DNA from: Porphyra umbilicalis
Lineage: Eukaryota > Rhodophyta > Bangiophyceae > Bangiales > Bangiaceae
NCBI GenBank assembly: GCA_002049455.2
Contig: KV918768.1
Location: forward strand, 372,001-436,000
Direction of reading: 5' to 3'
DNA length: 64,000 nt
Below the pieces are notes generated by a model that made no database searches, had not been told where the DNA came from, and saw only the letters and a list, made by a program, of their open reading frames with translations. The position numbers were made by a program, and so were the translations under genes. The stretch's first letter is position 1, and each line of letters begins with the position of its first letter. Shown here in pieces: positions 33,492 through 42,532 of the stretch.

Positions 33492-34115
33492 ATGGACGCT
33501 GCCGCGTCTGTCACGTCGACCCCATCCCCCCACCCGCCGTGCGCCAAGCGGGCGTACCCCCCCCCCGCCACGCCCACCACCGTTGCCCTCGACGCCTCCT
33601 CGAGCGACGATGGGACCCCCCTCGCGCCCGTGGCGGCCCCCCCCGCCACGCCCCGCAAGCGCCGGCGCGCCGGCCGGCCGGCGGCGCCCACACCCCCGTC
33701 GGCGCTGATGACGACGCCCCTCGGTGCGACGGCGGCGGCGCCGTGTGGGTCCCCCCCTCCCCCCCCCGCCCCTATCCGCCGCCGCCGGCGGCGCCCCGCG
33801 GTCGCCACCCGCCCCATCACCAAACGGCCGGCGGGCCACCCCGCCCGCCCGCCCGTGTCGCGGCGCCTCGTTGATGACCTGACCGCCGCGTCCGCCGCCG
33901 CGTCAGACGGCGGCGCCGACACGAGCGGCGACGAGGCGGGCGCGTGGCGCGCGGCGGGGGCGGCGGCGGCGGCGGACGTGGCCGCCCGCTTCCGGGCGGC
34001 GTGGGCGTGGGATTTGGGGGGGGGCGGGGCGGGCGTGCCCGACGGCCCCTGGCGGTGGGCGTACGTGGGGGAGGTCGGCGTGCCGCCGGTTGGGGGGGGG
34101 GGGCGCCGCCGGTGA
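33492..34115 (+). CDS. Candidate Kip/KRP-type CDK inhibitor
   Basis: A 207-aa protein from the Met at 33492 (GCCATGGAC context). Residues 1-160 are Pro/Ala/Arg-rich with basic clusters (PRKRRRAGRP and IRRRRRRP) that could be nuclear localisation signals, plus an acidic ASSSDDG stretch. The C-terminal block RFRAAWAWDLGGG, then VPDGPWRWAYV (167-192), matches the cyclin-CDK binding pattern of Kip and plant KRP proteins: F, a few residues, [WY]xFD, a short loop, PLxGxYEWxxV. Here W-A-W-D and P-D-G-P-W-R-W take those positions, and KRPs also carry this motif at their C-terminus. Family members block cyclin-dependent kinases in the nucleus. The match is short and the rest is low complexity, so this is a candidate rather than a firm call. 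Confidence 0.5.
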   Translation: MDAAASVTSTPSPHPPCAKRAYPPPATPTTVALDASSSDDGTPLAPVAAPPATPRKRRRAGRPAAPTPPSALMTTPLGATAAAPCGSPPPPPAPIRRRRRRPAVATRPITKRPAGHPARPPVSRRLVDDLTAASAAASDGGADTSGDEAGAWRAAGAAAAADVAARFRAAWAWDLGGGGAGVPDGPWRWAYVGEVGVPPVGGGGRRR

Positions 34116-34851
34116 CGGTGGCGTCTCGGGGGGGGCGGAGGTTGCCGGGGTGGGGGCGGGTAGGGGAGGCGGTGCGTGCCGGCTGTATGGAGTCTTGATG
34201 CTTCTTCATCGTCTTGTTTGTATCTGTTGGCGGGCTTGTACATTTGTGGCCCGCGGCCCGGGCGGTGGTGGCGTCCCACCGCTTGTCTCTTATCATTGTG
34301 ACCATGCCGCCCATCTCAATACATGCTTCATGCTGCAACGGTGGTACTTGTCTGTCGGTGGGGGCGGCCGCGCGTCCGCGTCGGCGCCGGCGCCGGCCGA
34401 CGCGCTCGGCGCCACCCGCAGACGTCGACCGCCAGCCACCGCGGGGCGTGCACGCAGGCGCGCGCGCACAGCCGGCGGCTGGCTGTTAGCCCACCCGCCG
34501 CCGCCCACAGACCACAAGGCGCGAGGCTGCCACAACAAGAACAGAGGGGGGAGGTGCGACCGCCCCCGTGCATTCTTCAACCTGTACAGCCGGGGCGCGT
34601 CGCAGCCGCCCCGCCGCTGGGTCTACCATACCAGACCGCGCCGCACGGTGCAGCACGCGTATGGGGCGTCGTCGCGCGCTCCCGCCCGCCCCGCGCCGAC
34701 GTGCCGACCAGCCGTGCTGGAAGGGGGGGAGCCCCCGCCCCCTCCACCCCCGCCGCGCGCACATGCCGCTCTACCGGTGGCCGACGACGCCTTGGCGCCC
34801 ACCATCCCCCACAGCCCCTCCCCCCCCATCCTCCCCCCGTGGCGACCCACC
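34116..34851. other. Convergent intergenic region
   Basis: Contains the 3' ends of the plus-strand CDK-inhibitor candidate and the minus-strand glutathione reductase. No gene recognised. Confidence 0.4.
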
Positions 34852-36309
34852 CTACTGGACACCGTCCTGCTTGGCCGTCGCCTCCTCCTTGGCCGCCTCC
34901 TGCGCCTTGACGCGCTCCGACTTGCGGAGCGTCACGAGCTCCTCCGCCGACGTCGGGTGCACGCCAATCGTCGAGTCGAAAACGGCCTTGGTCGCCCCCG
35001 CCTTGAGCGCCACGCCCGCCAGCTGGATCATCTCCCCCGCCGCCTCCTGCACGAGGTGCACGCCGACGACCACATCGTCGGTGCGGCGGACGACCAGCTT
35101 CATAAACTCCCGCTCCCCGTCGCGCTTGGTCAGCGTGTGCCGCAGCGGCTTAAAGTCGCTCTTGTACGTGTCGACAGCGTCGGCGCCATACTCGGCGACG
35201 GCCTCCTCTTCCGTCATGCCGACGGTGCCAATGGCCGGGTGGGAAAACACCGCCGTTGGGATGTTGTCGTACTTGGGGCTCCGCCGCAGGCCCCCATACA
35301 CCGTGTCGGCAAAGCAGTGGCCTTCGCCGAGCGCCACGGGGGTTAGCGCCATCCGATCCGTCACGTCGCCGACCGCGTAGATGTGGTCAACGTTGGTTTT
35401 GGACCACTCGTCGACGGGCACGGCGCCCTTTTTGCCGCGCTTGACGCCCGCCGCCTCAACGTCCAGCTTGTCGGTCATGGGGTTGCGCCCGGTCGCGTAC
35501 ATGATCAGGTCGACGGTGATGCTGCCGCCGCCGCCCTTCCAGTGGGCCGTAAACGACCCGTCGTCATTCTTGTCAATCGACGCCACGTCCGTGTTGAAGC
35601 GGAGGTCCATGCCGCGCACGCGCATCTGCTCCGCCAGGTGCTTGCGCACGTCCGTGTCAAAGCCGCGGAGGAAGAGGTCCCCCCGGTAGGCTTGCGTCAC
35701 CTGCGCGCCATAGCCGTGAAAGACGTTGGCAAACTCGACGGAAATGTAGCCGCCGCCGACGAGCAACACGCGCTTGGGCAGGTCTTTCAAGTAAAACGCC
35801 TCGTTGGACGTGACGACGTGCTCCGCGCCCGGCAGGTCGGGCACAAACGGGATACCGCCGACGGCAATGAGGATCGTCGCCGCCGTGTATTGCTTGCCCG
35901 CCACAGCCACCGTGTGGGCGTCGACAAACTTGGCGGTGCCGGCCAGGAGCGTCACACCCGCCTTGGCCAACATGCGCCCGTACACGCCGTTGAGGCGCTC
36001 GATTTCCGCATTCTTGTTGGCGATGAGCGTCGGCCACGCAACGGTCGGCTTGTCGTCGCCGAGCACCCACCCGTACTTGACCGCATCCTCAAAGTCGTGG
36101 CGGTAGTGGGAGCCGTACGAAAAGAGTTTCTTCGGCACGCACCCAACGTTGACGCACGTGCCGCCGAGGGGGCCCTCCTCCGCGACCGCCACGCGTGCGC
36201 CGTGGCCGGCGGCGATGCGGCTTGCGCGCACGCCCCCGCTGCCGGCGCCAATCACAAAAAGGTCATAGTCATAGTCGGTGCCGGTCGGTTCCCGAGGGAC
36301 GGGCGCCAT
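34852..36309 (-). CDS. GR: Glutathione reductase (NADPH)
   Basis: A single-exon 485-aa flavoenzyme that reduces glutathione disulfide with NADPH. Motifs in order: FAD-binding DLFVIGAGSGGVRASR, the redox disulfide GGTCVNVGCVPKK, the NADPH fold GGGYISVEFANVFHG with two arginines (AYRGDLFLRGFD) that select NADPH over NADH, the second FAD motif YAVGDVT, and the C-terminal active-site GVHPTSAEELVTL with the catalytic His-Glu pair. The start at 36309 (MAPVPREPTG) gives a cytosolic form. An in-frame Met at 36453 adds 48 residues (MPDAALRYGL and on) that might be a plastid or mitochondrial presequence, though that part is Pro-rich and the first Met context is ordinary. Length is normal and all key residues are present. 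Confidence 0.95.
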   Translation of the reverse strand: MAPVPREPTGTDYDYDLFVIGAGSGGVRASRIAAGHGARVAVAEEGPLGGTCVNVGCVPKKLFSYGSHYRHDFEDAVKYGWVLGDDKPTVAWPTLIANKNAEIERLNGVYGRMLAKAGVTLLAGTAKFVDAHTVAVAGKQYTAATILIAVGGIPFVPDLPGAEHVVTSNEAFYLKDLPKRVLLVGGGYISVEFANVFHGYGAQVTQAYRGDLFLRGFDTDVRKHLAEQMRVRGMDLRFNTDVASIDKNDDGSFTAHWKGGGGSITVDLIMYATGRNPMTDKLDVEAAGVKRGKKGAVPVDEWSKTNVDHIYAVGDVTDRMALTPVALGEGHCFADTVYGGLRRSPKYDNIPTAVFSHPAIGTVGMTEEEAVAEYGADAVDTYKSDFKPLRHTLTKRDGEREFMKLVVRRTDDVVVGVHLVQEAAGEMIQLAGVALKAGATKAVFDSTIGVHPTSAEELVTLRKSERVKAQEAAKEEATAKQDGVQ

Positions 36310-37150
36310 CGCGAGTTGCTGCGGTGGCGGGGGGGGGGCGTGGGGAGATGGTGGACACCACAACAGCGACGAGGGGGTGACGATGGGGTACGAGGCAGCG
36401 GCGTGCAGTGTGGGGGACGGGGGGAGGCCGTAACGCAGTGCCGCGTCGGGCACAGCGAGAGAGATATCAGCACCAGCGGGCCGACTCGGTGCGGGGCCGA
36501 CTCGGTGCGGGGCCGAGAGCCAGCAGAATGAATCGGATGGGGATGCACGTTATCTGCACGTGGAGGCAGTCGTGGTGCATCGTGCCGCACCAGCCTTGGC
36601 TGCGGAGCCCAACGTGGCACAAAGATCGTTTTGATTCAATTCCCGTTCACGCGTACGCATTTTGCATTACTCGGAGAAAAAAGGACGGTTCATGGCGAGG
36701 CACTCGACAGGGTTTCACGGCAAACTGCAGGAGGCGGCTGACGGCGCGGGACCGAGGTTGCCCCGTGCACCAGTAGCACCATCAAAGGGCTTGTGTCTGA
36801 CTACGGCCAAACAGGCCTCTGACCATCTGGAAGTCCCACGTCCACCCAACTGGATCGCGTTCCTCTGGTTGAGGGTCGCAGGGCGCAACATACGATGTGC
36901 GGTCCAAGAGAATGCTTGGGTCAATGCACAGCGACTCGCGGGTCCCACTGAGAAACGACAACCACAGTGTCAATGAGGTTTTGTCAAAATGTACAGTGAG
37001 CACGTTTACATGCGCCCGCCAATGCATCACACCTCTAGCGGACCGTTCACGTGCCCCTCAGTGATAAATATGGAGCGTTCGTCTGCGAGGGCCGAGATGA
37101 CCGCGATGGACAGCTCCTCAAAATGCCATCAACGCCGGCCCCGCCCTAAA
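36310..37150. other. Intergenic; upstream of glutathione reductase
   Basis: Mixed composition with a duplicated CGACTCGGTGCGGGGCC near 36481-36515. It probably carries the glutathione reductase promoter. No gene recognised. Confidence 0.4.
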
Positions 37151-37813
37151 TTAGTGGCGGCGGTAGCCCGATGGCGGCCCCGCCGCCGGGTTGGCCGGCA
37201 ACCGCCCGCACAGCTTCTCCACTACCCGCTCCGGCACCCCAAACGACGCCGCCACCGCCTCCACCGGCCCATCGCACAGCCGCGCCCCCACCGTCACCGT
37301 CCCCGGGTCGGCGCTGCCCAGCACGGCCAGGAACTCGCACCCGCCCTTGGCCACGCACCGCTGCCCGTGGATGAGCCCCGTCGGGAACACGGCGACACCG
37401 CCAGGCCGCAGCGTATTCTCAATCACCCGCACCGGCGCCGCGCTGTTCTCCTCCACGATGAACACGTCGAGCTTGCCCTTGGTCAGGTACAGCGTCTCGG
37501 ACGCGCGCGGGTGCGAGTGCGGCAGGTTGTGCGCGTCCGGCGCCAGCGTCACCAGCGCAAACGACGTGTCAATGCCCGGCAGGCCGAGCATCGGGAAGCT
37601 GCCCACGTTGGCGCCGCGCAGATTGCCGGCCGCGTTGGGGTTGCCGCCGATTTTGGTCGTGTCGATGGCGAAATCTGCGTCGGCAAACTTGGCCCGCAGC
37701 TGCACGGCGGTGGGGAAGAGTTCCGCCTTGGTGGGCGTGGCCGCCGCGGCGCCGGCGAGGAGGGCGACCAGCGCCGAGATGGCGGCCGCCTTGGTCGCCG
37801 ACAAGCGTGCCAT
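37151..37813 (-). CDS. Secreted germin-like cupin
   Basis: A 220-aa protein from the Met at 37813 (CACAATGGCACGC). Residues 1-25 form a signal peptide (basic start, hydrophobic ALVALLAGAAAA). One cupin barrel follows: motif 1 LPHSHPRASETLYLTKGKL gives two His and a Glu as metal ligands, and motif 2 PGGVAVFPTGLIHGQRC gives the third His. The C-terminal helices (PVEAVAASFGVPERVVEKL) match germins, which are extracellular manganese proteins such as oxalate oxidases or superoxide dismutases; which activity applies here cannot be told. A Met 11 codons upstream (37846) is less likely because it would precede the signal peptide. The pyrimidine-rich leader upstream of the ATG is duplicated at 50.6-52.4 kb. 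Confidence 0.9.
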   Translation of the reverse strand: MARLSATKAAAISALVALLAGAAAATPTKAELFPTAVQLRAKFADADFAIDTTKIGGNPNAAGNLRGANVGSFPMLGLPGIDTSFALVTLAPDAHNLPHSHPRASETLYLTKGKLDVFIVEENSAAPVRVIENTLRPGGVAVFPTGLIHGQRCVAKGGCEFLAVLGSADPGTVTVGARLCDGPVEAVAASFGVPERVVEKLCGRLPANPAAGPPSGYRRH

Positions 37814-38142
37814 TGTGCGGATGGGGAGCGTGGGGAGAGAGAGCAAAGGGGGTGAGCAGGGGGGAGGGGACGGAGAGGAGGGAGGGGAGAGAGGGAAGCA
37901 GGGGCGTGGCGGGAAAGGAGAAGTAGGAGAAGGAAAGAGGTGTGCCTGTCAAATCGGTGGGTGTGCTTGCGGCGGAGGTGAGACGGGATGAGGAGAGGGG
38001 TGGGAGCAGAGTCGGACGCTATGAAAGGGCTTTTACGTTGATCCGACCGGGCGCGCTCACCTAGCGCGGCAGGCGGACTGCTGAGGCACCTTGCTGGCGA
38101 GAACCCAGCAATGGGAGGAGGAGCGTATGCGGCGGCGCCGCG
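37771..38142 (-). promoter_or_regulatory. Germin-like promoter, leader and first codons: source of a duplication
   Basis: On the minus strand this segment carries the upstream region, a CT-rich leader and the first ~14 codons of the cupin gene. It aligns along its whole length with 50569-50776 plus 52178-52352. Examples of shared strings are CCCATTGCTGGGTTCTCGCC and CATCCGCACAATGGCACGC. The CT-rich block just before the ATG is typical of an initiator or leader and is conserved between the copies. Confidence 0.8.
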
Positions 38143-38561
38143 CGTCCGTGCAGAGTCGATAGGGGGCTAGCACGCCTCACGATGAGCTCTTCTCACGCTC
38201 CACGCATGGTGGGCACGGCAACACGTGCGTGTCGGCGTCGGCGCCGCTCGGCATCATTCGCGCAGCGGCTCCTTCCCAGAACTGGCTGTTGTGTTGACGA
38301 CCAGAGCCGTTGGCTGCGGGAGCTTGCTGGCGACGTTTGGTCCTCAAATCCATGTGTTGGCTGTCAGCCTGGATCCGACGCTGGAACTGAGGTCGGGCCC
38401 CTCAAACCTCCTCACGGCCTATCGTTCCAAATACAGACCCGACACCGGGCCAATTTCTCCAGCAAGGTCCTGTGGAGCGTCAGCCGACGGGATTCGCGAC
38501 CTTGCTGTGCCCCTTCCAACACCGAGGATTGTTCAGTGGATGGGCCTCACCGGGCGAAGAC

Positions 38562-38584
38562 GAGGGAACCATCATGGTTCCCTC
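38562..38584. repeat. Inverted repeat, 10-bp arms
   Basis: GAGGGAACCA and TGGTTCCCTC are separated by TCA. Confidence 0.9.
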
Positions 38585-38595
38585 ACATGATGTCT

Positions 38596-38620
38596 GCGCG
38601 TTGTGATGATCACAACGCGC
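38596..38620. repeat. Inverted repeat, 12-bp arms
   Basis: GCGCGTTGTGAT and ATCACAACGCGC are separated by one base. It lies 11 bp from the preceding palindrome, repeating the side-by-side arrangement seen at 22.4 and 30.2 kb. Confidence 0.9.
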
Positions 38621-39927
38621 ACGTGCTTTGCAATTCAGAGTCAACGAATGACAGGCTGGCACGAGAGGCTAGTAGGGCCAGGTCCAGCCGACAACTGTCA
38701 GCAGCTCGAGGACCAGCAGAGCGCATAGCGCTCGTGCGCGACCACTTCATGTGTTCTGCTCGGATTTAAAAAAAAGCGGGAGGGCGAAACGTGTACACGG
38801 TCCGTGCGACACGGGCCCATAGATTCGACATGCTATAGTATGCCTTAGAGCAGACCCACCAATGTCGCATTCCGCAAATATTAGAGCCACGTGTCTAACG
38901 TGGCTAAACGTGGCAGCGTATGCAGAAAGCATCACACACAGCAATCCGTTCTATGCGGATCCGTCCACAAACGGAGGGTATCGACTTGTAAAACCGATAA
39001 TATTCCACGATAAGTCCTTTCGAATAAAAATAATCAGGGTACATAGGCCTTTCGTAATCTGGGGCCCCGGTCTCCATAGAGGGCCTCGATGTGGGCGTCG
39101 AGGCCATATTTCGAACGGATCCGAACCAATTTAGAGCCAATCTCATCGCTGGCACGACGTGCTGGAGGACTCGGACGACCGCTGCGGTCACCACGTGTAG
39201 CCCCAATGATCCCGAATGATCGCATCTCGTTCTTGTCCGGAAGCGAGGGACGTCGTAGGCGGCGTGATTGTGCGGGAAACGTAGCCGCAGCACACGCGCA
39301 GGGGATTGAGGGCCTACAGGCGATCTGAAACGGCCGTAAGGACCTGCGAATGCTCGACCTCGAGAGTGAGCCACGCTGTTCAAATGTATTGACACCACCT
39401 GGCGCGTGCCCAGGCTCAGAAAACGAGGAGTGGAAGAGTCACGGCCGAGGAGGAGTGGAAGGAGAGTCATGGCCCGAGTCGAGCGCACACGACGACCCAC
39501 GTGGCTCGCTCACAGCCATGCAGCGCTTGTTCTCACGATGTACACTGGACTGAGGCCCCGTCAGGGCCCACGGGGCCAACGAGGGTGGGAGCTCGCATGA
39601 TCGGGCCGGACCCGCACTCGCGGGCCTGATTGGAGGAGATACACTGTGAGGTGGCCCCGTCAGGCGTGGTCGGGCTGGTGTCGCCGGGCTGCGCCCGCGT
39701 AAACGGGCCTGATTTGAGGGGGGGGGTGGGGGCCGCGCCACTGCCCTCCCCATTTCGTCACCCGTGGCCCAGCCGACGGTCGCGACCGCACCCTCTCCCC
39801 ACCGCGCCCACCGTCGTGGCGACCGCTCCCGACCACCGTCGTCGTGCCCCCCACGTGCATTCACACCGTCGTGCTCACCGTCTTCTTCCCCCTGTGCTTT
39901 TTGTGGCCCATACCGGGCCCGCTCCCC

Positions 39928-41457
39928 ATGGATGCTGTGGCGGCTGCCGATGGCTCATTTTACGACGATTTGGACGTGGCCGTGGTGCTTGGGTATGGGG
40001 CTGGCCTGCGCATCCGGAGGGCGCTGCTGACCGTGCGCGGGCGGGTGGAGAAGCTCCCGTTTGGTGGTTCTCGCCCTGGCCGACGGCCGAACCGGGACCG
40101 CAACTTTGACCTGGGCGCGCACTCTATCATGCGTGACTACTTTGGGGTCGGCGGGGAGCCGCCCGTCTACAGCGAGCGAGATTTTGAGAAGCGCAATCGC
40201 ATGCCGCGAGCAATTTTCAAGCGGCTCTACACGGCCGTGCGCAATGAGCCGTGGTGGCGACGCTCGATTAACGCGACTGGGCGGCTGCAGTCGTACCCCA
40301 TCCAGAAGCTGCTGGCGGCGTTGCGGGTGTTGGGCTACGGGGAGCCGTACGACCGTCCCGACGAGTACTGCCGCCTGTCGCCGTCTACCATCGCGGAGGC
40401 AACCCGGCGCCTCACCAACCTCATCGTCGACAAGTGGGAGGCGACGTACCTGCGCCGCCCGACCGAAGACGAACTCAAGCACATCCTCACCCGCAACGCG
40501 GCCCGTGGCATGCCGGGCTGTATTGGTTCTATTGACTGCACCCACTGGCAGTGGCTCAAGTGTCCCAAGGCTCTGGCCGGCCAGTACCATGACCGCAAGG
40601 GTAAGCGCTCCGTGGTGGTTGAGAGCATCTGCGATGAGGACACGTACATCTGGCACTTTTTTATTGGGGCTCCTGGGAGCTACAACGACATGAATGTGCT
40701 GGCGTGTTCACCCCTGATGCTTGACGTGAACGCGGGTGTGTGGCCGCCGCGGAACATCAACTATACACTGAACGGCCGTACTCGTCGCTTGCTTTATTAC
40801 ACGGCCGACCAAGGATATCCCCGGTATGCTTTGTTTGCAATGACCCACCCCAACCCGGACACCCCCAAGCGGCGCGTGTACAACCGGCTGCAGCAAGCTG
40901 TCCGGAAAGACGCTGAGCGATTGTACGCCGTCATGCCGTCGCGCTTCAACATCATTCTACGACCAGCACGCTTCACGACGGTATTGCGGATGATCAACAC
41001 CGGAAAGGCGGTGGCCATCTTGCACAACATGGCCATTGAGTGCACGCGGAGCGATTTTTTGGCCGAACGGCGCATCGACGCGGCTACAGAGGTGCGACAA
41101 GCTGTTTCTGAGCTCCAAGGGCAGCGCCAAGGACCGGGCAACGAGGAGTCGGAATGTGGGAGTCGTCAAGGACGTCCTGCTGCTGCTCGCGCTGCAAGTG
41201 AGCGCCAACCGGCGTTCTTTATTGACAATGGACCAAGGGGCCCAGGTGTCTGGGGGCCACCGCAGCCCGCGGAGCATGAGGCCCAAGACGATATGGTGGA
41301 GACCGGCTCCGAGCAAGACGTGGTACCTGGCTCCCTGAGGTACACGGACGGGGCCGAGTGCGAGGCCAAGGACCGCGACGCTCACTTCGCGTTGCTCCAA
41401 TACCTCTCTGAGCACATCTTTGCGGACAGGGGCCGTCTACTGTTGCCCTACTGTTGA
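39928..41457 (+). CDS. PIF/Harbinger transposase (DDE, HARBI1-like)
   Basis: An uninterrupted 509-aa frame from the Met at 39928 (CCCCATGGATG); an upstream in-frame Met at 39844 adds 28 residues. The endonuclease domain matches the plant PIF/Harbinger type: GCIGSIDCTHWQW (first Asp D203), GQYHDRKGKRSVVVE, WHFFIGAPGSYNDMNVL, TADQGYP (D294) and RKDAERLYAVMPSRFNI (E330), with 35 residues between the second Asp and Glu. This is the nuclease of a cut-and-paste transposon that normally works with a Myb/SANT-like partner. The C-terminal ~130 residues are charged and variable. All catalytic residues and the full length are present, so the gene looks intact and recent. Its own terminal inverted repeats were not located. 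Confidence 0.93.
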   Translation: MDAVAAADGSFYDDLDVAVVLGYGAGLRIRRALLTVRGRVEKLPFGGSRPGRRPNRDRNFDLGAHSIMRDYFGVGGEPPVYSERDFEKRNRMPRAIFKRLYTAVRNEPWWRRSINATGRLQSYPIQKLLAALRVLGYGEPYDRPDEYCRLSPSTIAEATRRLTNLIVDKWEATYLRRPTEDELKHILTRNAARGMPGCIGSIDCTHWQWLKCPKALAGQYHDRKGKRSVVVESICDEDTYIWHFFIGAPGSYNDMNVLACSPLMLDVNAGVWPPRNINYTLNGRTRRLLYYTADQGYPRYALFAMTHPNPDTPKRRVYNRLQQAVRKDAERLYAVMPSRFNIILRPARFTTVLRMINTGKAVAILHNMAIECTRSDFLAERRIDAATEVRQAVSELQGQRQGPGNEESECGSRQGRPAAARAASERQPAFFIDNGPRGPGVWGPPQPAEHEAQDDMVETGSEQDVVPGSLRYTDGAECEAKDRDAHFALLQYLSEHIFADRGRLLLPYC

Positions 41458-42532
41458 TTTTGGCCAGCATTCCGGGGGCGTGTGTAGCGCGCGGCATACA
41501 ACAAATGGTTTTTTTTTCCCCGCTGGGCAGGGTTTTTTTTTCCTTGACACACATGTCTTCATGTCTTGCCGTCGAGGGGATGACGCCGAGCGTGGGTGAC
41601 CAGTCAATGATGGACAGGGTGACCGTGGCCACTGTGTTCGTCGGGGCCGCAGTGCGAGCGTCAGCCCAGTATGTTGCCCGCAACGCCAGCGTCAGCCCAG
41701 TGCGTTGGCCGCAAGGCGAGTGTGAGCATAGTGCGTTGGCCGCACCACGAATGAAAAATAATGATACAAGTCTCCCCAGACACTTGTCAAGACAGCTGGA
41801 TGAGACATTCGGACGGCCTTTGTGTGCCTTCGGCTTCGGGTTCCGGCCTTGTCTATTCCTCTGGGTGGTCCGTGTGCCAGCGGCCATTGTATGGTGGCCG
41901 ACATTCTGACGTTGCCTGGCGTGGCCTTCATCATTTCTTAAGCCTCAGCTTAGCGCACTAGGCAGCCCCAACAACCCCTACGTCGCCCTACACCACATGT
42001 GGCCCATTCGTGGCCGCCTTCACCTTCGCCTCTCTCTTCCTCCCTCTGCCCGCCTCGCCTTTGCCTATTTCTGCCTCCCTTGGCCTGGACCTTCGACACG
42101 ACCCATATTTCTCAAAGAGTACTTCTGTCGGCTTTGTCGTGTAGATGTCGGCCTAAAGAGATAGGCCATTTGCTGTACAGCGCTTGACGCAAAGGAAAAG
42201 CATCATCACGCAAAGAACATGCAGAATGCAAAGTGGTGGAGCAGGATAATGGAGAACGAGACACGAAAGAAAAGAAAAAGCAAGTAGAAAAAGCACAAGA
42301 CACAAGTGATGCAGCGGATACTGCTGCCCGACACAAGGTATCACGCTCAGTGTGTTGATGCGGCCGCGACACGCGGCCGTCCTCTTGCGCGGCGCCGATC
42401 TGAGGGCCTTACCTTGGTCGTACGTGGAGTAGTCAATCCACCTGGCCTGAGCCAAGGCCGGTGTTGAACGATGCCGCGGTCCCGGACGCGGTAGATGTCT
42501 TGGCGCGACCGCGTCGGCCTCGGCCGGCCACC
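41458..42532. other. Convergent intergenic region
   Basis: Between the Harbinger transposase and the minus-strand SANT-like gene. Around 41650-41740 there are repeats of a GTTGGCCGC / GTCAGCCCAGT word. The minus-strand GACCAAGGTAAGG near 42410-42420 looks like a splice donor, so the neighbouring gene may have a short further exon (42433-42560). Confidence 0.4.

Larger units (their letters stand above)
38143..39927. other. Intergenic with two palindromes
   Basis: No gene recognised. Part of the sequence before 39928 is likely the left flank or 5' part of the Harbinger element. Terminal repeats were not found by eye. Confidence 0.4.
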
